Shown here piece by piece: positions 1 to 11,511 of a stretch of 64,000 bases of DNA; position 1 is the first letter of the stretch; each line of letters starts with the position of its first letter. The stretch is from Lycorma delicatula (lineage: Eukaryota > Arthropoda > Insecta > Hemiptera > Fulgoridae): contig NC_134460.1 of the NCBI RefSeq assembly GCF_047948215.1, forward strand, positions 8,985,501-9,049,500, given 5' to 3'. The notes under the pieces are model-generated. The model made no database searches. It was not told where the DNA came from and saw only the letters and a list, made by a program, of their open reading frames with translations. The position numbers were made by a program, and so were the translations under genes.

Positions 1-187
1 TAAAATAACTGTTTTACAAACTTAACTTATCCAATTTTAAATTAAATTATTTTCAAAGCTAATCAAATATATTTCTACACATTTTTAAAATTCGCATTCA
101 TGCGGCGAAATAAAAAATACGTACACTTTTTTTTATTACTTCACCAATAAACTCGTAGCTTATGTATTAGAATAAGGATTGAAAATT

Positions 188-280
188 CCGTAGCGTATGA
201 AAAATGCTATGCCTGATGACGATTCAAATTCAGGACTATTCGAAAGAAGATTGAGACGCTATCACTTCACCACGAAGGTC
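188..280 (-). repeat. tRNA-headed SINE, family 2, fragment
   Basis: Read on the minus strand, this stretch has an A-box-like GTGATAGCGTCTC, then a B-box-like segment around TTTGAATCG, then TCAGGCATAGCATTTTTCAT. The same tail motif (caggc-tggcatttttca) recurs near 33150, 56850 and 63204, which makes it a dispersed family. No poly(A) or target duplication was seen, so this is an old or partial copy. Confidence 0.45.
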
Positions 281-714
281 AATATTAAATTAAAATTATA
301 ATTTTAATTATTTTACTAGTACATTCCAATTCATGCTTCGATCTAAAGTATTTTAACAACATGATTTTTGTACTATTATTTTTAATTTCTATTAGATTTA
401 ATATCCGACAAAAATTAATCATTTAAAATAGTTTCAGAAACAGAAATTCTGAACAGAATACATTAAGAATTGGTATTAGTGTAGCATTGTATATTTTTAT
501 TTTCAAAATTCAATTTATCTGCTAATAAATATTTATTCCTGGGAAAAATTATCCCAATAATCACTACTTTTCTTTCCTAATATATTCTTGAACACTATAA
601 ATTATAATTTACCTAAAGGCACAATCGAAACGCTGGGAAATGTTACCTATGAAAGTTTTCAATTGATAAAAATATAATTTTCCTTTAATTCTTCCCTGAA
701 TTTGATATTTACTC
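281..714. other. AT-rich intergenic DNA, nothing recognised
   Basis: Low-complexity AT-rich sequence with no open frame above background and no recognised repeat. Confidence 0.5.
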
Positions 715-950
715 AATAACAATTATAATTACAATCGGCTCTCCTACGGAGCCATAAGTAAGTTTCCTGATAAAAGCACGTGATAAGAAGTTCCTTAAAG
801 AACTCCCAAAATAAATAGTTGCAAGGAAACTTAAAGTCAAATATGAATTTTCAAGCTCAGACATAAATCACAAACCATTAATTTTATCACCATATAGTCC
901 ACAAAACAAACATTAATAACAAATAAAAAAGAAAGAGAAATAACAAGAAA
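715..950 (-). mobile_element. 3' UTR fragment of a Jockey-like LINE
   Basis: On the minus strand this matches, block for block, the 3' UTR that follows the Jockey-like ORF remnant at 29548-30896. Shared blocks include TTATTAATGTTTG, TATTTTGGGAGTTC, CTTATCACGTGCTTTT and GCCR-TTGTAATTAT. No coding part survives and no clean poly(A) is seen at the 3' side. The match is direct sequence comparison inside the window; the Jockey label comes from the coding copy. Confidence 0.65.
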
Positions 951-3452
951 TTAGATACGACACCACTAAACTTGACGGTGTTAGATTCCAAACTATTACG
1001 CAGACCCTTAGTCGAGTACATGGTTATTTGATATTTAAAATTTTTTTTACCTTAACAAATCACAGTAAAGAAGTATTTGTACCCCAAAAAAACAGATTAA
1101 TATTAAACAAAAATCTATTACTGAAATTTTTTTGAAATTCTATTTTGTTTTAATTTTTTATCGATTGGAATATTTAGTTATTTCAGTTGGTAAATTACAT
1201 ACAGTTTTCACTATAAACCTACTTTAAATTCGTTTAAAATTTCGGAAATTTTTTTTTAGGGTTTTTAAACTGTTACATTCTTTATTTTTGTCCTCCGATT
1301 TTATAAAGTGCCTAATAAGAGGTAAATTAAAAAAAAAAAAAACAATAATTTTTTGCCAAGAGGTTGCAGACTTCCTGAAAATCTTATAAGATAATATTAA
1401 ACGATATTTTAATGGAATCGGAATTAAGTTTATCCTTGAAGTTTTATTAAAATGTGTTAAATGTTACTTTTATGATAACTGAGCAAACTGTTATACAAAA
1501 AAAAATTCAGAGACACTTTTAAAAAGAAAATTTTTTTAACAATTAACATTAAAAACATACTTGGAGAAATACAGTAAAACTATTTAGCGTTTTGTAAAAA
1601 TTCTGGTTAAATAAAATTATTTTAAAATGATCGCATCCCGTTTAAGTAAATTTTAGATTTGAACTCCATAAATTTAAGTTTAAATCCCCTCGGAAAAAAA
1701 ATTTAACACCGTGTTCCAATTTCTTTTCCAACTACGTCACATATAATTAGGATTAAAGATTTTAAAATATTCAATTCATTATTATTTTTAAAAGGTAGAA
1801 AAAAAATCTAAACTATGATAAAGGTTTTTTTTCTTTTTTTTATAAAGATTGTTAGCATTGCGTTATTGATTGAATTATACATATAATTTAAAATTCAGTA
1901 TTTTATAGCTCATTTTTCCACAGATTAATGCGTTTAAAGAGAAGAATATGTGCTATTTCAACAACTCCAGAGTTGTTAATGTTCCAATAACAATCAGCCT
2001 AGTACGAATAAGAAGCGACCGTTATTTTATAGTAAATTCATTCAGACAGATCCTGTTTTAAATCTCTACTTTTGCATTTCAGATTATTCACATGCTGTTT
2101 CCATTAAGTTCTAACCAATTTATGTAATGTAATACTTTTTGAAAAAATTAAGTAGATAGAAAGGCAATATTACTTCAGCTTAACTCGAGTGTTTCACTGA
2201 TTCAAATGTACACCTACAAAATTTTACTTTACATATTACTTTTTTTTCCTATTCCATGTGTTGATATTTTTGCCAATTCGTTATGTTTGATCAATTATTA
2301 AACCTTCATGTTATCACGGATTTGGGTACGATATCTCATAAATTTCCTCGACATATATATATATATATTATTAAATAAACTCAGAATAATTTATATTGAA
2401 ATAATTTCACTTAAAAATACTCTATGAATCATTCACTATGATAAATTTATTAACTAATTTTATACCCAGTTTCGCTCGGTTTATACCTATCTCCAAAACA
2501 TATATATCCCCAATTCTTTTTCTTTTTAATTCTACAGCCATAATTTCATCCAAAGATGTTGAAACGTAACTCATTAAATTTTATAAAAATCCGATTTTCA
2601 GTTGCCTTATAAGCAATTGAGACACGAATTATAAAAGGAGAATCACTGTATAACAGCAAAGAATAACGAAAAGGAGCAAAGATAAAACTTTACCTCAAAG
2701 ATTAAGCATGAAAATATTCATGAAAGAAAATACTCTTCTCAAATCGTTATAATACTAGTTTCAAAATCCTTATAAGGACGTACTTTTTTTTTAATCTGTT
2801 CTTTATAAATTATGTTTGTTATTTTCCCATCCATAGATTAAACATATCCGTAAAATAATACAATTCTACGTTACGTGAGAATCATGAGGGCGATGTCTGT
2901 CATTTCACTTGCGTTTTCACGATGGTAGTTTGCAAATTTGGCTGCAAAAACATGGTCTAAGAAAGTCATAAATCAGGTACTGAAACAGTATAAGCTATTT
3001 CCAGTTCCTAGTTAAAACTACTGCAGTAGTTTATTTTTTTTTTGCCGAGGGCATGGATTCCCATACAGCCGTGAGGTGTAGAGGCATCTCGACGATGGTA
3101 GTAAGTGAAAGTAAATATCACGCGGGAATCTGCGAAGGAGCTGAGTGGGAGTAGGAGGTCTGCCCGTCTCTCCCTGATAGACCAGACCGGAGTCTATAAT
3201 GAAACAAAGTCAGGGGTATGAACTGAAGTTGAATTCACTAAGGGAACTAGGAATAAATTTCGTTGTTGCAAACAACAATTTTGGTGGTATATTATTACAC
3301 AATTGCCTCAAAATTTATGAGATATTTACACAGGAATTTCCTCTATAAAATGTAGAACTAGGCGCAAGGTTAGTGCTTCCACAAACACGGTTAGCTAGTT
3401 CAGAGGGCAACGATGTAGGACATTAGAGATGTCCGGATAAGAGTTTATAAAT
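951..3452. other. AT-rich intergenic DNA with one less AT-rich block
   Basis: No gene seen. A short TA run lies near 2354-2369. Positions about 2870-3420 are less AT-rich and look like old repeat material, but I could not assign them to a family. Confidence 0.45.
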
Positions 3453-3489
3453 CACTGAAGTAAATGTCTACCAGACATTTACATCAGTG
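3453..3489. repeat. 37-nt hairpin, 17-bp arms
   Basis: The arms are CACTGA-A-GTAAATGTCT and AGACATTTAC-A-TCAGTG with a 3-nt loop ACC. All pairs match except one A/A opposition. It is not linked to a recognised gene. A G11 run lies about 90 bp downstream (3581-3591). Confidence 0.7.
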
Positions 3490-3771
3490 GCATTCCAACA
3501 AGGTTTGACTTATTACTATGAAAAGTAAAAAATTAGAGGGCGAAAGAGGACTCCCGTTAAAGCCCATCATTGGTAGGAACGGGGGGGGGGGATAGTGTGT
3601 CAATCGGAAGCGTCAAAACGCGGGTATCTTCCCCTACGAGTTTCAGATGCGGAAGTTATTTATAAGTCATCTGTTAAAACATTTGATTATCAAAGCACTG
3701 TAGCGATTATCCGAAATTATTGAACTCTATATTTTTGAGATAACAGATGGAAATTCCGCTGACGTCCCAAC

Positions 3772-4095
3772 TAGGTTGTTCTTCCTTTCTTTTTCCTGTT
3801 TAGCCTCCGGTAACTACCGTTTAGATAATTCTTCAGAGGATGAATGAGGATGATATGTATGAGTGTAAATGAAGTGTAGTCTTGTACATTCTCAGTTCGA
3901 CCGTACCTGAAATGTGTGGTTAATTGAAACCCAACCACCAAAGAACACCGGTATCCACGATCTAGTATTCAAATCCATGTAAAAATATCTGGCTTTACCA
4001 GGACTTGAACGCTGTAACTCTCGACTTCCAAATCAGCTGATTTGGGAAGACGCGTTAACCACTAGACCAACCCGGTGGGTTAGGTTGTTCTTCCT
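3772..4095 (-). mobile_element. SINE family 1, full-length copy S1, with 15-bp TSD
   Basis: The insert is 3787-4080 (294 bp), flanked by perfect copies of TAGGTTGTTCTTCCT at 3772-3786 and 4081-4095. On the minus strand it starts ACCCACCGGGTTGGTCTAG, has an A-box-like TGGTCTAGTGGTTAACG, the palindrome CCAAATCAGCTGATTTGG (4028-4045), a B-box-like GCGTTCAAGTCCTGG, a 3' body, and a tail GGCTAAACAGGAAAAAGAA. The head is arranged like a tRNA gene, consistent with pol III transcription. No protein is encoded, so mobilisation would need a LINE partner, which this window does not identify. Confidence 0.9.
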
Positions 4096-4795
4096 GGAAC
4101 AAGTCTTCTCAACTAGAGAGTCTCTGTGTTTCCTGCCCAATGGCAATAAATTTCAACCATGAATTTTGATTATCAGTCGCAGTAGCTGTCTATTAGAGAT
4201 TCAAAATTGCACAGCAAAACTGTTGTTCATTAATAAACAATTCTTTGTTTATTAATATAAACAAAGATGTTCCTACAAACGTACACTTAAGGATTATTTT
4301 TTTAGTTATTATTACTAAAATACTTCGGCATGATTTCTGCTTTAAACGTAACATGAAGACGTATTGAAATCCTCACGAAAAAATGTACAAGATAATTTAA
4401 TGGTTTACTTTCTTTTTGACCAGTAACATTACAAAAAACATATCCCAGAACTGTGACATGAATTTCTGAAAAAAAAAATGGAGCTAATAATAATGTAATT
4501 TTAGGTTTGCCGTAGATGAACTTAGTTAAACGAAAATAAACAAATATACATATCAGATAAAATTTGTGAAAAATTTAATTCAGAAATTACATTGGGGAAC
4601 TAAAAACAATTTTTTTGTCACAGGAAGAAAAATATATGATTCTGACAGTATTTTTTCTTCTGTCTTCAAATATGATATCGGTTTTTCCCCATCAAGCAAG
4701 GTTTTCGAACAACACAGGAATTTACAATTTCAAACATTTTAATATCTTCTACATTCTTAACTACACAATATTCAAACATCTGACTCGCCTAGAAA
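4096..4795. other. AT-rich intergenic DNA
   Basis: No coding frame or repeat family recognised. A short ORF at 4615-4806 has low-complexity composition and no recognisable domain. Confidence 0.45.
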
Positions 4796-4799
4796 CTAA

Positions 4800-6367
4800 G
4801 AAATGACGATTTTCTGCTATATTTCGTCTGTGGTCCATCCTTCTCGATAGTTCAACAATAATCGGCCAGCATATTAGGATTCCATTTACCTTGATACCTC
4901 TTTTCCATAGATGAAATCTTCTGATGAAACAGTTCCCCATGATCATCGCTCACTGCGCAAAGATTTTCCATGAAGAAATCTAGGTGCGAATACAGGAATT
5001 GTACTTTGAAGGACATACTGTAACTCAAATTTTTATATGATGTTATAAGATCGTTGATATCACTATAAATTTCCGCCTTTCAATTTCCCAAAAAACTCTT
5101 GAGTAAAATTTTTGAATGCTTGCCAAGCTGCTTTCTCCAGCAGATTCAAACTTCCTCAAACTTTTCATCATGCATTAGCAATCGTATTTGTGGATCAACA
5201 AATATTCCTTCTTTAATTTATGCATCACAAATTTTAAGGAAACTTCTGTATTAGTATATAAAACCAGGAGTGTTGTCCATAGTCTTGACGAAATTCTTCA
5301 TTAATTAAAGTCTGATATGTAACAGAAGTAGATACACATTTTTAAGATTTCACAATAGGTTATCTTTCACATTTATCTGTTCAGGAATGAGCGATTCGTT
5401 CATTCTTTTCTAATGAAATAGTGTTTTATGTCCCTACTATCACATTCACACAAAAAACAATACTACTTTGTGTAACCAAGCTGCAGACCAAGAATAAGTA
5501 CAATTACCTCCAAATCACCACAAATATTCCATTTATACACTGCATATTGAAGCTTTTCCAATATAAATTTAAAGTTTCATATGTTTCTTTCATATTAGCA
5601 GAGTGAGGCCACAGGTACTGATGGGAATTTATTTGCCATTATGCAGAAGCACAGCTTTTAAACTAACTTTAGAGGAATCAATGAACAAGCTCATTCTGTT
5701 GGGTTACGTTCCTTACAAAGGATCTTCATAGGAGAAAAAATGTCATACAAAACACTAAGCCATTTTCTTCAGAAAAATAGTCTTTAAATTCAGAATGACA
5801 ATTACGATAAGTACATAACTTTATATCTTTGTATTATTTGAAGAAGATTCCATCCTTTTAGCTTGGCAGCAAGCATTTCACACTGTTTTTCTGCATAAAT
5901 TTAAATCTCGTATGGGATCGTTAAAATATTCTTGAATCAATAAATGAGGCTCACATGAACTGCTTAGTTCAAAAGTTGTATCACCAGAATCTGTTAAATT
6001 TTTTTCCTTACTTCCATCAGACTCTGAGCTCTCTTCATCTAATATCACATGTTCTGGAGGTTTTGGTATGAACAATTCTTCGCAGTGTGGTTCTTTCAAT
6101 CTGCAATGAGACCACTTTCATTGTAGATTGCAAGTTAGGGTACACCACTGCATGTTTTGATTTTGAAGTCATCCCGTTGATGTTTGTTAAGCAGAAATAA
6201 CAGTCAGAAGAGTGATATTTGTGTTCCCTACAAATCATACGGATAGCAAATGGAATGTGACATGTGCCATTTTTCCATACAGTGAGAAGTCTAGAATACG
6301 ATAGATAACAGATATGTGGGGCCGAGGTCCTTGTTTGGTCTCCGACTACACCCAAAATAACGTTCAT
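4800..6367 (-). pseudogene. decayed intronless copy of an uncharacterised arthropod protein family
   Basis: Read on the minus strand, consecutive frames give blocks in family order. First comes the block at 6035-6367 with HIPFAIRMICREHKYHSSD, CYFCLT, TSKSKHAVVYPN. Then 5878-6099 has PKPPEHVILDEES and IRDLNLC. Next are YFSEENGLVFC, LFIDSS, HSANMKETYE and LGLQLGYTK-like pieces, then an acidic stretch containing EGIFVDPQIRLLMHDEKFEE. The last block is VSDDHGELFHQKISSMEKR followed by YQGKWNPNMLADYC, stop, TIEKDGP. I recall this domain order from predicted proteins in hemipteran and other invertebrate genomes; function is unknown. Several frameshifts and stops (for example TGG to TGA in the ADYCW motif) break it. 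There are no introns across 1.5 kb, so it is either a retrocopy or derived from an intronless mobile family. No poly(A) or TSD was identified. Confidence 0.7.
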
Positions 6368-6522
6368 AACACTTTTTTACTAATGGAATAAAGTTTCACC
6401 TTTGGGACTTGAGCTTAACTTCAGCACATACATAACAGAAATTATTAGGATTATTTAAACAAACTCTAAGCATTTTGTAACAAATAATTAAAAGAAATAA
6501 AGTTGTAAATATGTAATGCACA

Positions 6523-6660
6523 TGTATATGAATATAAATGAAGTGTATCTATTATTCAAATCCTATAAAGTAACTGCCTTTACTGGGATTTGAACCTTAG
6601 AACTCTCTTTGGAAGCAACTGATTTGCGACGAGTTGACCACTAGACCAAGCCAGTTGGTC
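6523..6660 (-). mobile_element. SINE family 1, internally deleted copy S5
   Basis: On the minus strand it carries ACCAACTGGCTTGGTCTAG, the A-box region, a B-box-like GGTTCAAATCC, then part of the 3' body (ACACTTCATTTATATTC). Compared with S1 it lacks the middle body between the 'TTTGAATA' segment and 'TACACTTCA', and its palindrome has decayed. No TSD was found; it is an old copy. Confidence 0.65.
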
Positions 6661-7268
6661 TGCCCAAGGATCCACCAAAGGAGAGTGTTTTCCATCTTCC
6701 ACTAATAAGATTAATAAGATCATTTGAAAATACCTGTAGTAAAAATATTTATGTATTATAAAATGATAATTACTTACTATTAATTAGCTTAAAGGTGTAT
6801 GTTATGTGATGTGATATGAATTAATTACTTGTACTTAAAATAATAAGTAAATATAAGAAATATCTTCAACATAAAATAACATTTAAATATAAAATTCAAA
6901 AGACAAGAGAATTCCCAGTAGATTTTGGTAAATAAAAAAATAAAAGTTACCCGTCATTTAATATTTTTTTCAGCATGTTCCTTGGATCAATATAAGGAAA
7001 GGTTCATATATTAATAAACAAAAAGTTAGACACGATTGGTTTATATGTATGTTTTTTAACTAGAAATTTATGGATTTGTATTTTTTTTAAATTCAGTTAT
7101 GTTTTAAGAACGAATTGAGATATTTTAATAACATTTTATTTAGGTATATTCAAATCTTTGTTCTTTATAGAAACTTATTCGAATATCGAAATACTGTTAA
7201 TCTTAATTAATATTTAAAGTTCGAAAATGATTCGTTTTCTAAATAAAATTTTTAGCATCTACAATTTC
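6661..7268. other. AT-rich intergenic DNA
   Basis: No gene or repeat recognised. Confidence 0.45.
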
Positions 7269-7907
7269 TTAAACAATAATAAATATGGACCACTGAATGT
7301 AAAAATCGGAAGAGGAAAGTTTACGGAGGTAGAAGAATTTTCTTATTTAGGAAGTGGAATGGTAGATGGACCAAGCAGGAGCGATATAAAATGCCGAATA
7401 GCACAGCCGAAACGAGCCTTCAGACAAATATATAATTTATTTATATCAAAAATTAATTTAAACGTCAGGAAAAGATTTTTGAAAGTTTGGAGCGTAGCTT
7501 TATATGAAAGTGAAAATTGGACAATCGGAGTACCTGAGAAGAACAGATTAGAAAAGTGGTGCTATAGGAAAATGTTAAAAATCAGATGGGTAGATAAAAT
7601 GACAAATGAAGAGGTGTTGCGGCAAATAGATGAAGAAAGAAGCATTTGGAAAAATATAGTTAAAAGAAGAGACAGACTTATAGGCCACATACTAAGGCAT
7701 CCTGGAATAGTCGTTTTAATATTGAAGGGACAGGTAGAAGGGAAAAATTGTGCAGGCAGGCAACGTTTGGAATATGTAAAACAAATTGTTGGGGATGTAG
7801 GATGTAGAGGGTATATTGAAATGAAACGACTAGCACTAGATAGGGAATCTTGGAGAGCTGCATCAAACCAGTCAAATGACTGAAGACAAAAAAAAATTAT
7901 TAAACAA
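7269..7907 (+). mobile_element. LINE-A copy A1, 5'-truncated, possible 8-bp TSD
   Basis: Homology to the other LINE-A copies starts at about 7277 (GGACCACTGAATGT) and runs to the stop at 7881-7883 and poly(A) to 7896. The protein corresponds to the C-terminal third after the reverse transcriptase: YLGSG, SDIKCRIAQ, KMLKIRWVDK, TNEEVLRQIDEERSIWKN, LIGHILRHPG. Compared with A3 it lost YV in KVYVWSV and three residues in RLEAFEMWCY, both in frame. The palindrome CAGTCAAATGACTG overlaps the stop. TTAAACAA at 7269-7276 and 7900-7907 is a weak TSD candidate. The start ATG at 7227 lies in flanking DNA, so the apparent ORF start is accidental. Confidence 0.85.
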
Positions 7908-8970
7908 GAAATTAACTGTTAATATTAACTATTTTGAAGTTTTAACAATAAAAAATGACGTTAATCAATATAGAAAAATATTATATCGGTGATAATTTTT
8001 AAATTAATCGTTTAAATTACTGGTGATGTAAAATAAATAAAATTAAAGAATTTTTAAGTTTTATTTTATATAAAAAAATTTACTACAAATAAATATTTCC
8101 ATTATGAAAAAAAGCCATTAGAAGTAAAACATAATGAAAATGCTTCTTCTTGCTATTGAAGTCTGAACAAGGATATAATTAATCACCAAATCTGTCCATC
8201 CTCAGTTGTTTGTGAGTGTTAGTGTCATCTAAAGGCACTTAACAAGGAAGAAAATGCCGTGTCCTATGGTAGATGATTCAGCTAGATGGAAAAGCATTGA
8301 AGTGTGTCGGTAGTAGTACGGAGAAATTCTGTCATCTTTTATAAATTATTATTCTGATTCATTTGAATTGTTCATTTTTCTTTTTTTATTAAATTTGTTA
8401 TTTTTATAATAATTTTTGTGAAATATAATTAATTATTTTTATTTAAAAAAAAAATTATGACTGAAATTTTTAATTTGAAGTAAAATTATTTTTAAGATTT
8501 TATTTCTGATCCGTAGATAAGTTAAAGTTAATGTAAATTATTTATTTTTTAATGAATTTTATGTACTTTAAAGATTTTTATTTATATTTTTGTAGAACTA
8601 ATAAAAATGATTATAAATAGAGAAAATATACAGTTAGATTATTTTTTAATTAAGAAATAATACATTACATAAAAAGGTATATTTTTAAAGAATTACATGT
8701 AATAAGACAATAAATTTACTATCTTATTATAAATACTTTATTTAGAAAAGATGATTGTCCATCAATCTTCTTAAACGATGAAAACATTTTTCAGGATAAA
8801 TAATATAAAATATTTCGGAGTAAATATGGATTGTCAGCTTAGCTATTCTATTCATGTTAAGATTAAACTACTTTAAATAAACTGTAGTAAAGTTTCTATC
8901 TTCCTTTTTTAATAAAAAATAAAAAAATTATCTGACCTGTAAGCCTTATCAGATATATATGTGTTCTGTA

Positions 8971-9010
<40 letters not shown>

Positions 9011-9182
9011 TGTTCTGTAAATTTCTGCCGATCTCAAGACATTCAAGAAAATCAAGTTTCAAAAAAAAAATCATAAACGCACTGTATTACAACGAATTAG
9101 TTATTCTGAATTTCCAAAATTCAGAAAGAAAAGACCGTTGAGGTTCTATTAAAATAGTTTTTAATATTCAATTATACTTAAA
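7908..9182. other. AT-rich intergenic DNA with (TA)n at 8974-9006
   Basis: Nothing coding recognised. A TA dinucleotide run of about 33 bp lies at 8974-9006. Confidence 0.6.
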
Positions 9183-9870
9183 AAAATCTGATGTGAACAC
9201 CACATGACTTCCTTGTTCGCCCATTAAATTACATATACGCATTATTAAAAAACGAAACGTACATAAAATTTTATTTCATTAATAATTTCTGATACATATC
9301 TTTTTTTTTTTAATTGTTATAGAATTATTATTTATCGTAACAGTTTTTTTTTCAATCAAAGGTTAATAATTATTAATAAATCAGTATATTTAGATTTAAA
9401 AAAAAGTAAAAAAAAAAAATTATGTAAAAAGTCGATTCGAACCGATGTGCCTTCGCCTTGTAAGATCCAAATATCTCATTAATTAAAATTTTATTTGGCT
9501 ATAAGTCACTTCTGATATATTGTTGAAAAGCTCTCTACGAGAACATATTACGGGAGTTAACAAAATGTCCAAAATTCGAATGTTTCAAAACTGATACCCC
9601 CACTTTATTTAGTGGCCCGACAGTATACACATTTTATACCCAGTCGATTGCAATCAAAAATGGAGGTGCACAACTAGATGTTACAACAGTCTTAAATCCA
9701 AAATTTCAACATCTTACGGCTAATCGTTTTTGAGTCAAGAGAGGTACACACTTACGTACAGACGTCACGCAGAAACTAGTCAAAGTGGATTTAGGGATGG
9801 TCAAAATGGATATTTCCGTTGAAATCTGAAAACCGAAGTTTTTCGCAATCCCAATACTTCCTTTCCTAGT
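9183..9870 (+). repeat. dispersed repeat unit beginning at the left inverted repeat
   Basis: The block starts AATCTGATGTGAACACC and runs through a tRNA-B-box-like GATTCGAACC (about 9432) and a long non-coding body (ATGGAGGTGCACAACTAGA, CAGACGTCACGC) to ACTTCCTTTCCTAG near 9860. I recall a closely similar contiguous repeat from hemipteran transcripts; this was not checked. It has no coding capacity. Its first 58 bp recur inverted at 12010-12067. Confidence 0.5.
9184..9241 (+). repeat. left arm of a 58-bp inverted repeat
   Basis: It aligns to the reverse complement of 12010-12067 with about 51 of 58 positions identical by eye. The arm includes CACATGACTTCCTTG and ATTAAATTACA. Confidence 0.75.
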
Positions 9871-10027
9871 AACAAGTGTTATAAATTAAGAATAAATATA
9901 CAAAGACCAAAACCCTAAAACACCATGCTCATTTTAAACCCAGTTAAAACATGTTAAAAATGTAAACTAAAAATTGAGTAAATTTTTCCAGTTTTCTTTT
10001 TATTCTCATTTAATTTAATGAAATATA

Positions 10028-10028
10028 C

Positions 10029-10074
<46 letters not shown>
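10028..10074. repeat. (TA)n microsatellite
   Basis: TA repeat interrupted by one ATGT. LINE-B copy B1 abuts its right end, and a similar TA/TGTA stretch follows the 3' end of B1 at 11592-11610. This suggests B1 inserted into the microsatellite and duplicated part of it. Confidence 0.8.
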
Positions 10075-10183
10075 GGAACGAAGAAAAACTTCCAGAACAC
10101 TGGACCACAGCCCTCATCCATCCATTACATAAAAAAGGGGATAAAACTAATCCTGAAATCTACAGAGGCATATCTCTCCTGGA

Positions 10184-11044
10184 TTGCACATACAAAATCC
10201 TGTTGAGAATCATATACAACCGATGAAAGACCAACTTGAACTGGAACTTGGAGAATACCAAGGGGGATTTAGGCCATGGAGAGGTTGCCCGGAGCAAATA
10301 ATATCCCTAAAACTTATGATGGACTTATATAAAAGACGGAAAAAACAACTAATAATCACCTTCGTCGACTTTAAAAGGGCCTATGATTGTATACACCGAC
10401 CATCCATGCTGAATATTCTGAGAAACCTGGGCCTTCACCCTAAACTCGTAAACATGATAAAATTAACTTTAACTGAAATCCAGTCCAGAGGGAAATTCAG
10501 AGGTGAACTCTCTCAACCCTTCTACATAAAAACTGGATTGAGGCAAGGAGACGGCCTCTCACCACTCCTTTTTAACTGCGCCCTCGAATTTGTCATGAGA
10601 AAATGGTATGAAATAAATCCCAAAAATATAAAAATGGGTACTAAGAAAAACTCCATCACACTAAATCGCCTAGGATTTGCAGATGACCTCGCTCTTTTAG
10701 CAAATAATATTCAAGAAGCCAAAACACAAATCATGAGCCTTCAAAACCTAGCACAAAAGATAGGGCTTCATATCTCTTTCGAAAAAACTGAACTAATGGC
10801 CATAGATCCTCTGGTAATAGAGCATATTACGGTAAACAATCAGAAAATTAAAATAGTAAAACAATTTAAATATCTAGGGGAAATAATAACTTATAATTTA
10901 AATGAAAAAGTGACATGGCAAAACAGGACAAATAAAATGACTAAATCCCAAAAATTAACTCGGTCAACATATAACAAAAAATGCCTTTCTGCTAAAACAA
11001 AACTTAAACATTATAAAACTGTAGTACAGCCAGAAGTCACCTAG
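10184..11044 (+). CDS. reverse transcriptase fragment of LINE-B copy B1
   Basis: This is the longest open piece of B1. RT motifs in order are: FVDFKRAYDCIHRPS (box A; the two catalytic-type Asp residues flank the aromatic pair), GLRQGDGLSPLLFNCALEF (box B), GFADDLALLANN (box C, F-A-D-D), FEKTELM (box D) and FKYLGE (box E). It would copy LINE RNA into DNA at the nicked target. The real reading frame continues upstream (HWTTALIHPLHKKGD) and downstream (SETLFKITQKNRIEK) but is broken by frameshifts. It is therefore non-functional as it stands. Confidence 0.85.
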   Translation: MHIQNPVENHIQPMKDQLELELGEYQGGFRPWRGCPEQIISLKLMMDLYKRRKKQLIITFVDFKRAYDCIHRPSMLNILRNLGLHPKLVNMIKLTLTEIQSRGKFRGELSQPFYIKTGLRQGDGLSPLLFNCALEFVMRKWYEINPKNIKMGTKKNSITLNRLGFADDLALLANNIQEAKTQIMSLQNLAQKIGLHISFEKTELMAIDPLVIEHITVNNQKIKIVKQFKYLGEIITYNLNEKVTWQNRTNKMTKSQKLTRSTYNKKCLSAKTKLKHYKTVVQPEVT

Positions 11045-11166
11045 GAAGCGAGACCCTTTTCAAAATCACTCAGAAAAACCGAATTGAAAAAATTCTGAAA
11101 ATAGAGAGGAGAATTGTCAGAACTTGTATCAATAAAAAACACCAAAAAGAAGGCCGATGGTGGATT

Positions 11167-11511
11167 GTGCCAAATGAGGTGGTGTATCGAGAAATAGAGC
11201 CTGTTACTGATACTATGCGGAAAAAAAGAATCTCTTTCTTCGGTCATCTCATAAGGACACCGCAAACAAGACCGTCAAGAAATATCATTGAAAAGCTCTG
11301 GTTCCAAAAGCTAGAAGTAGGATGGATCAAAGAAATTAGAGAAGATATGAAAGAATTGGGAATTTCCCTGACCGACCTACAGAATAAAACTGGAAAAATT
11401 ACAAAGCTAAAAGATAAAAGCATTAGATTTAAACAAAAGACAGACAAACGACAAAATACAACGAAGAGGGTGTTTACGGATGAAGAAATACTGGGCAGCT
11501 CGAAAGAGTAA
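11167..11511 (+). pseudogene. C-terminal ORF fragment of LINE-B copy B1
   Basis: This is the continuation of the B1 ORF after the TAG frameshift near 11043. Visible blocks are YREIEPVTDTMRKKRISFF, GHLIRTPQTRPSRNI and RVFTDEE. The last residues (ILGSSKE) are out of frame because of a 29-bp deletion flanked by GAAGAAA. In B2 the same region reads on to KYWAARKSKITRFSQKRSN. Confidence 0.8.

Noticed and set aside
7678..7875. Antisense ORFs over LINE-A copies (also at 27326, 27792, 51815, 58672, 59318)
   Set aside because: They recur only because they are the opposite strand of the same LINE ORF.
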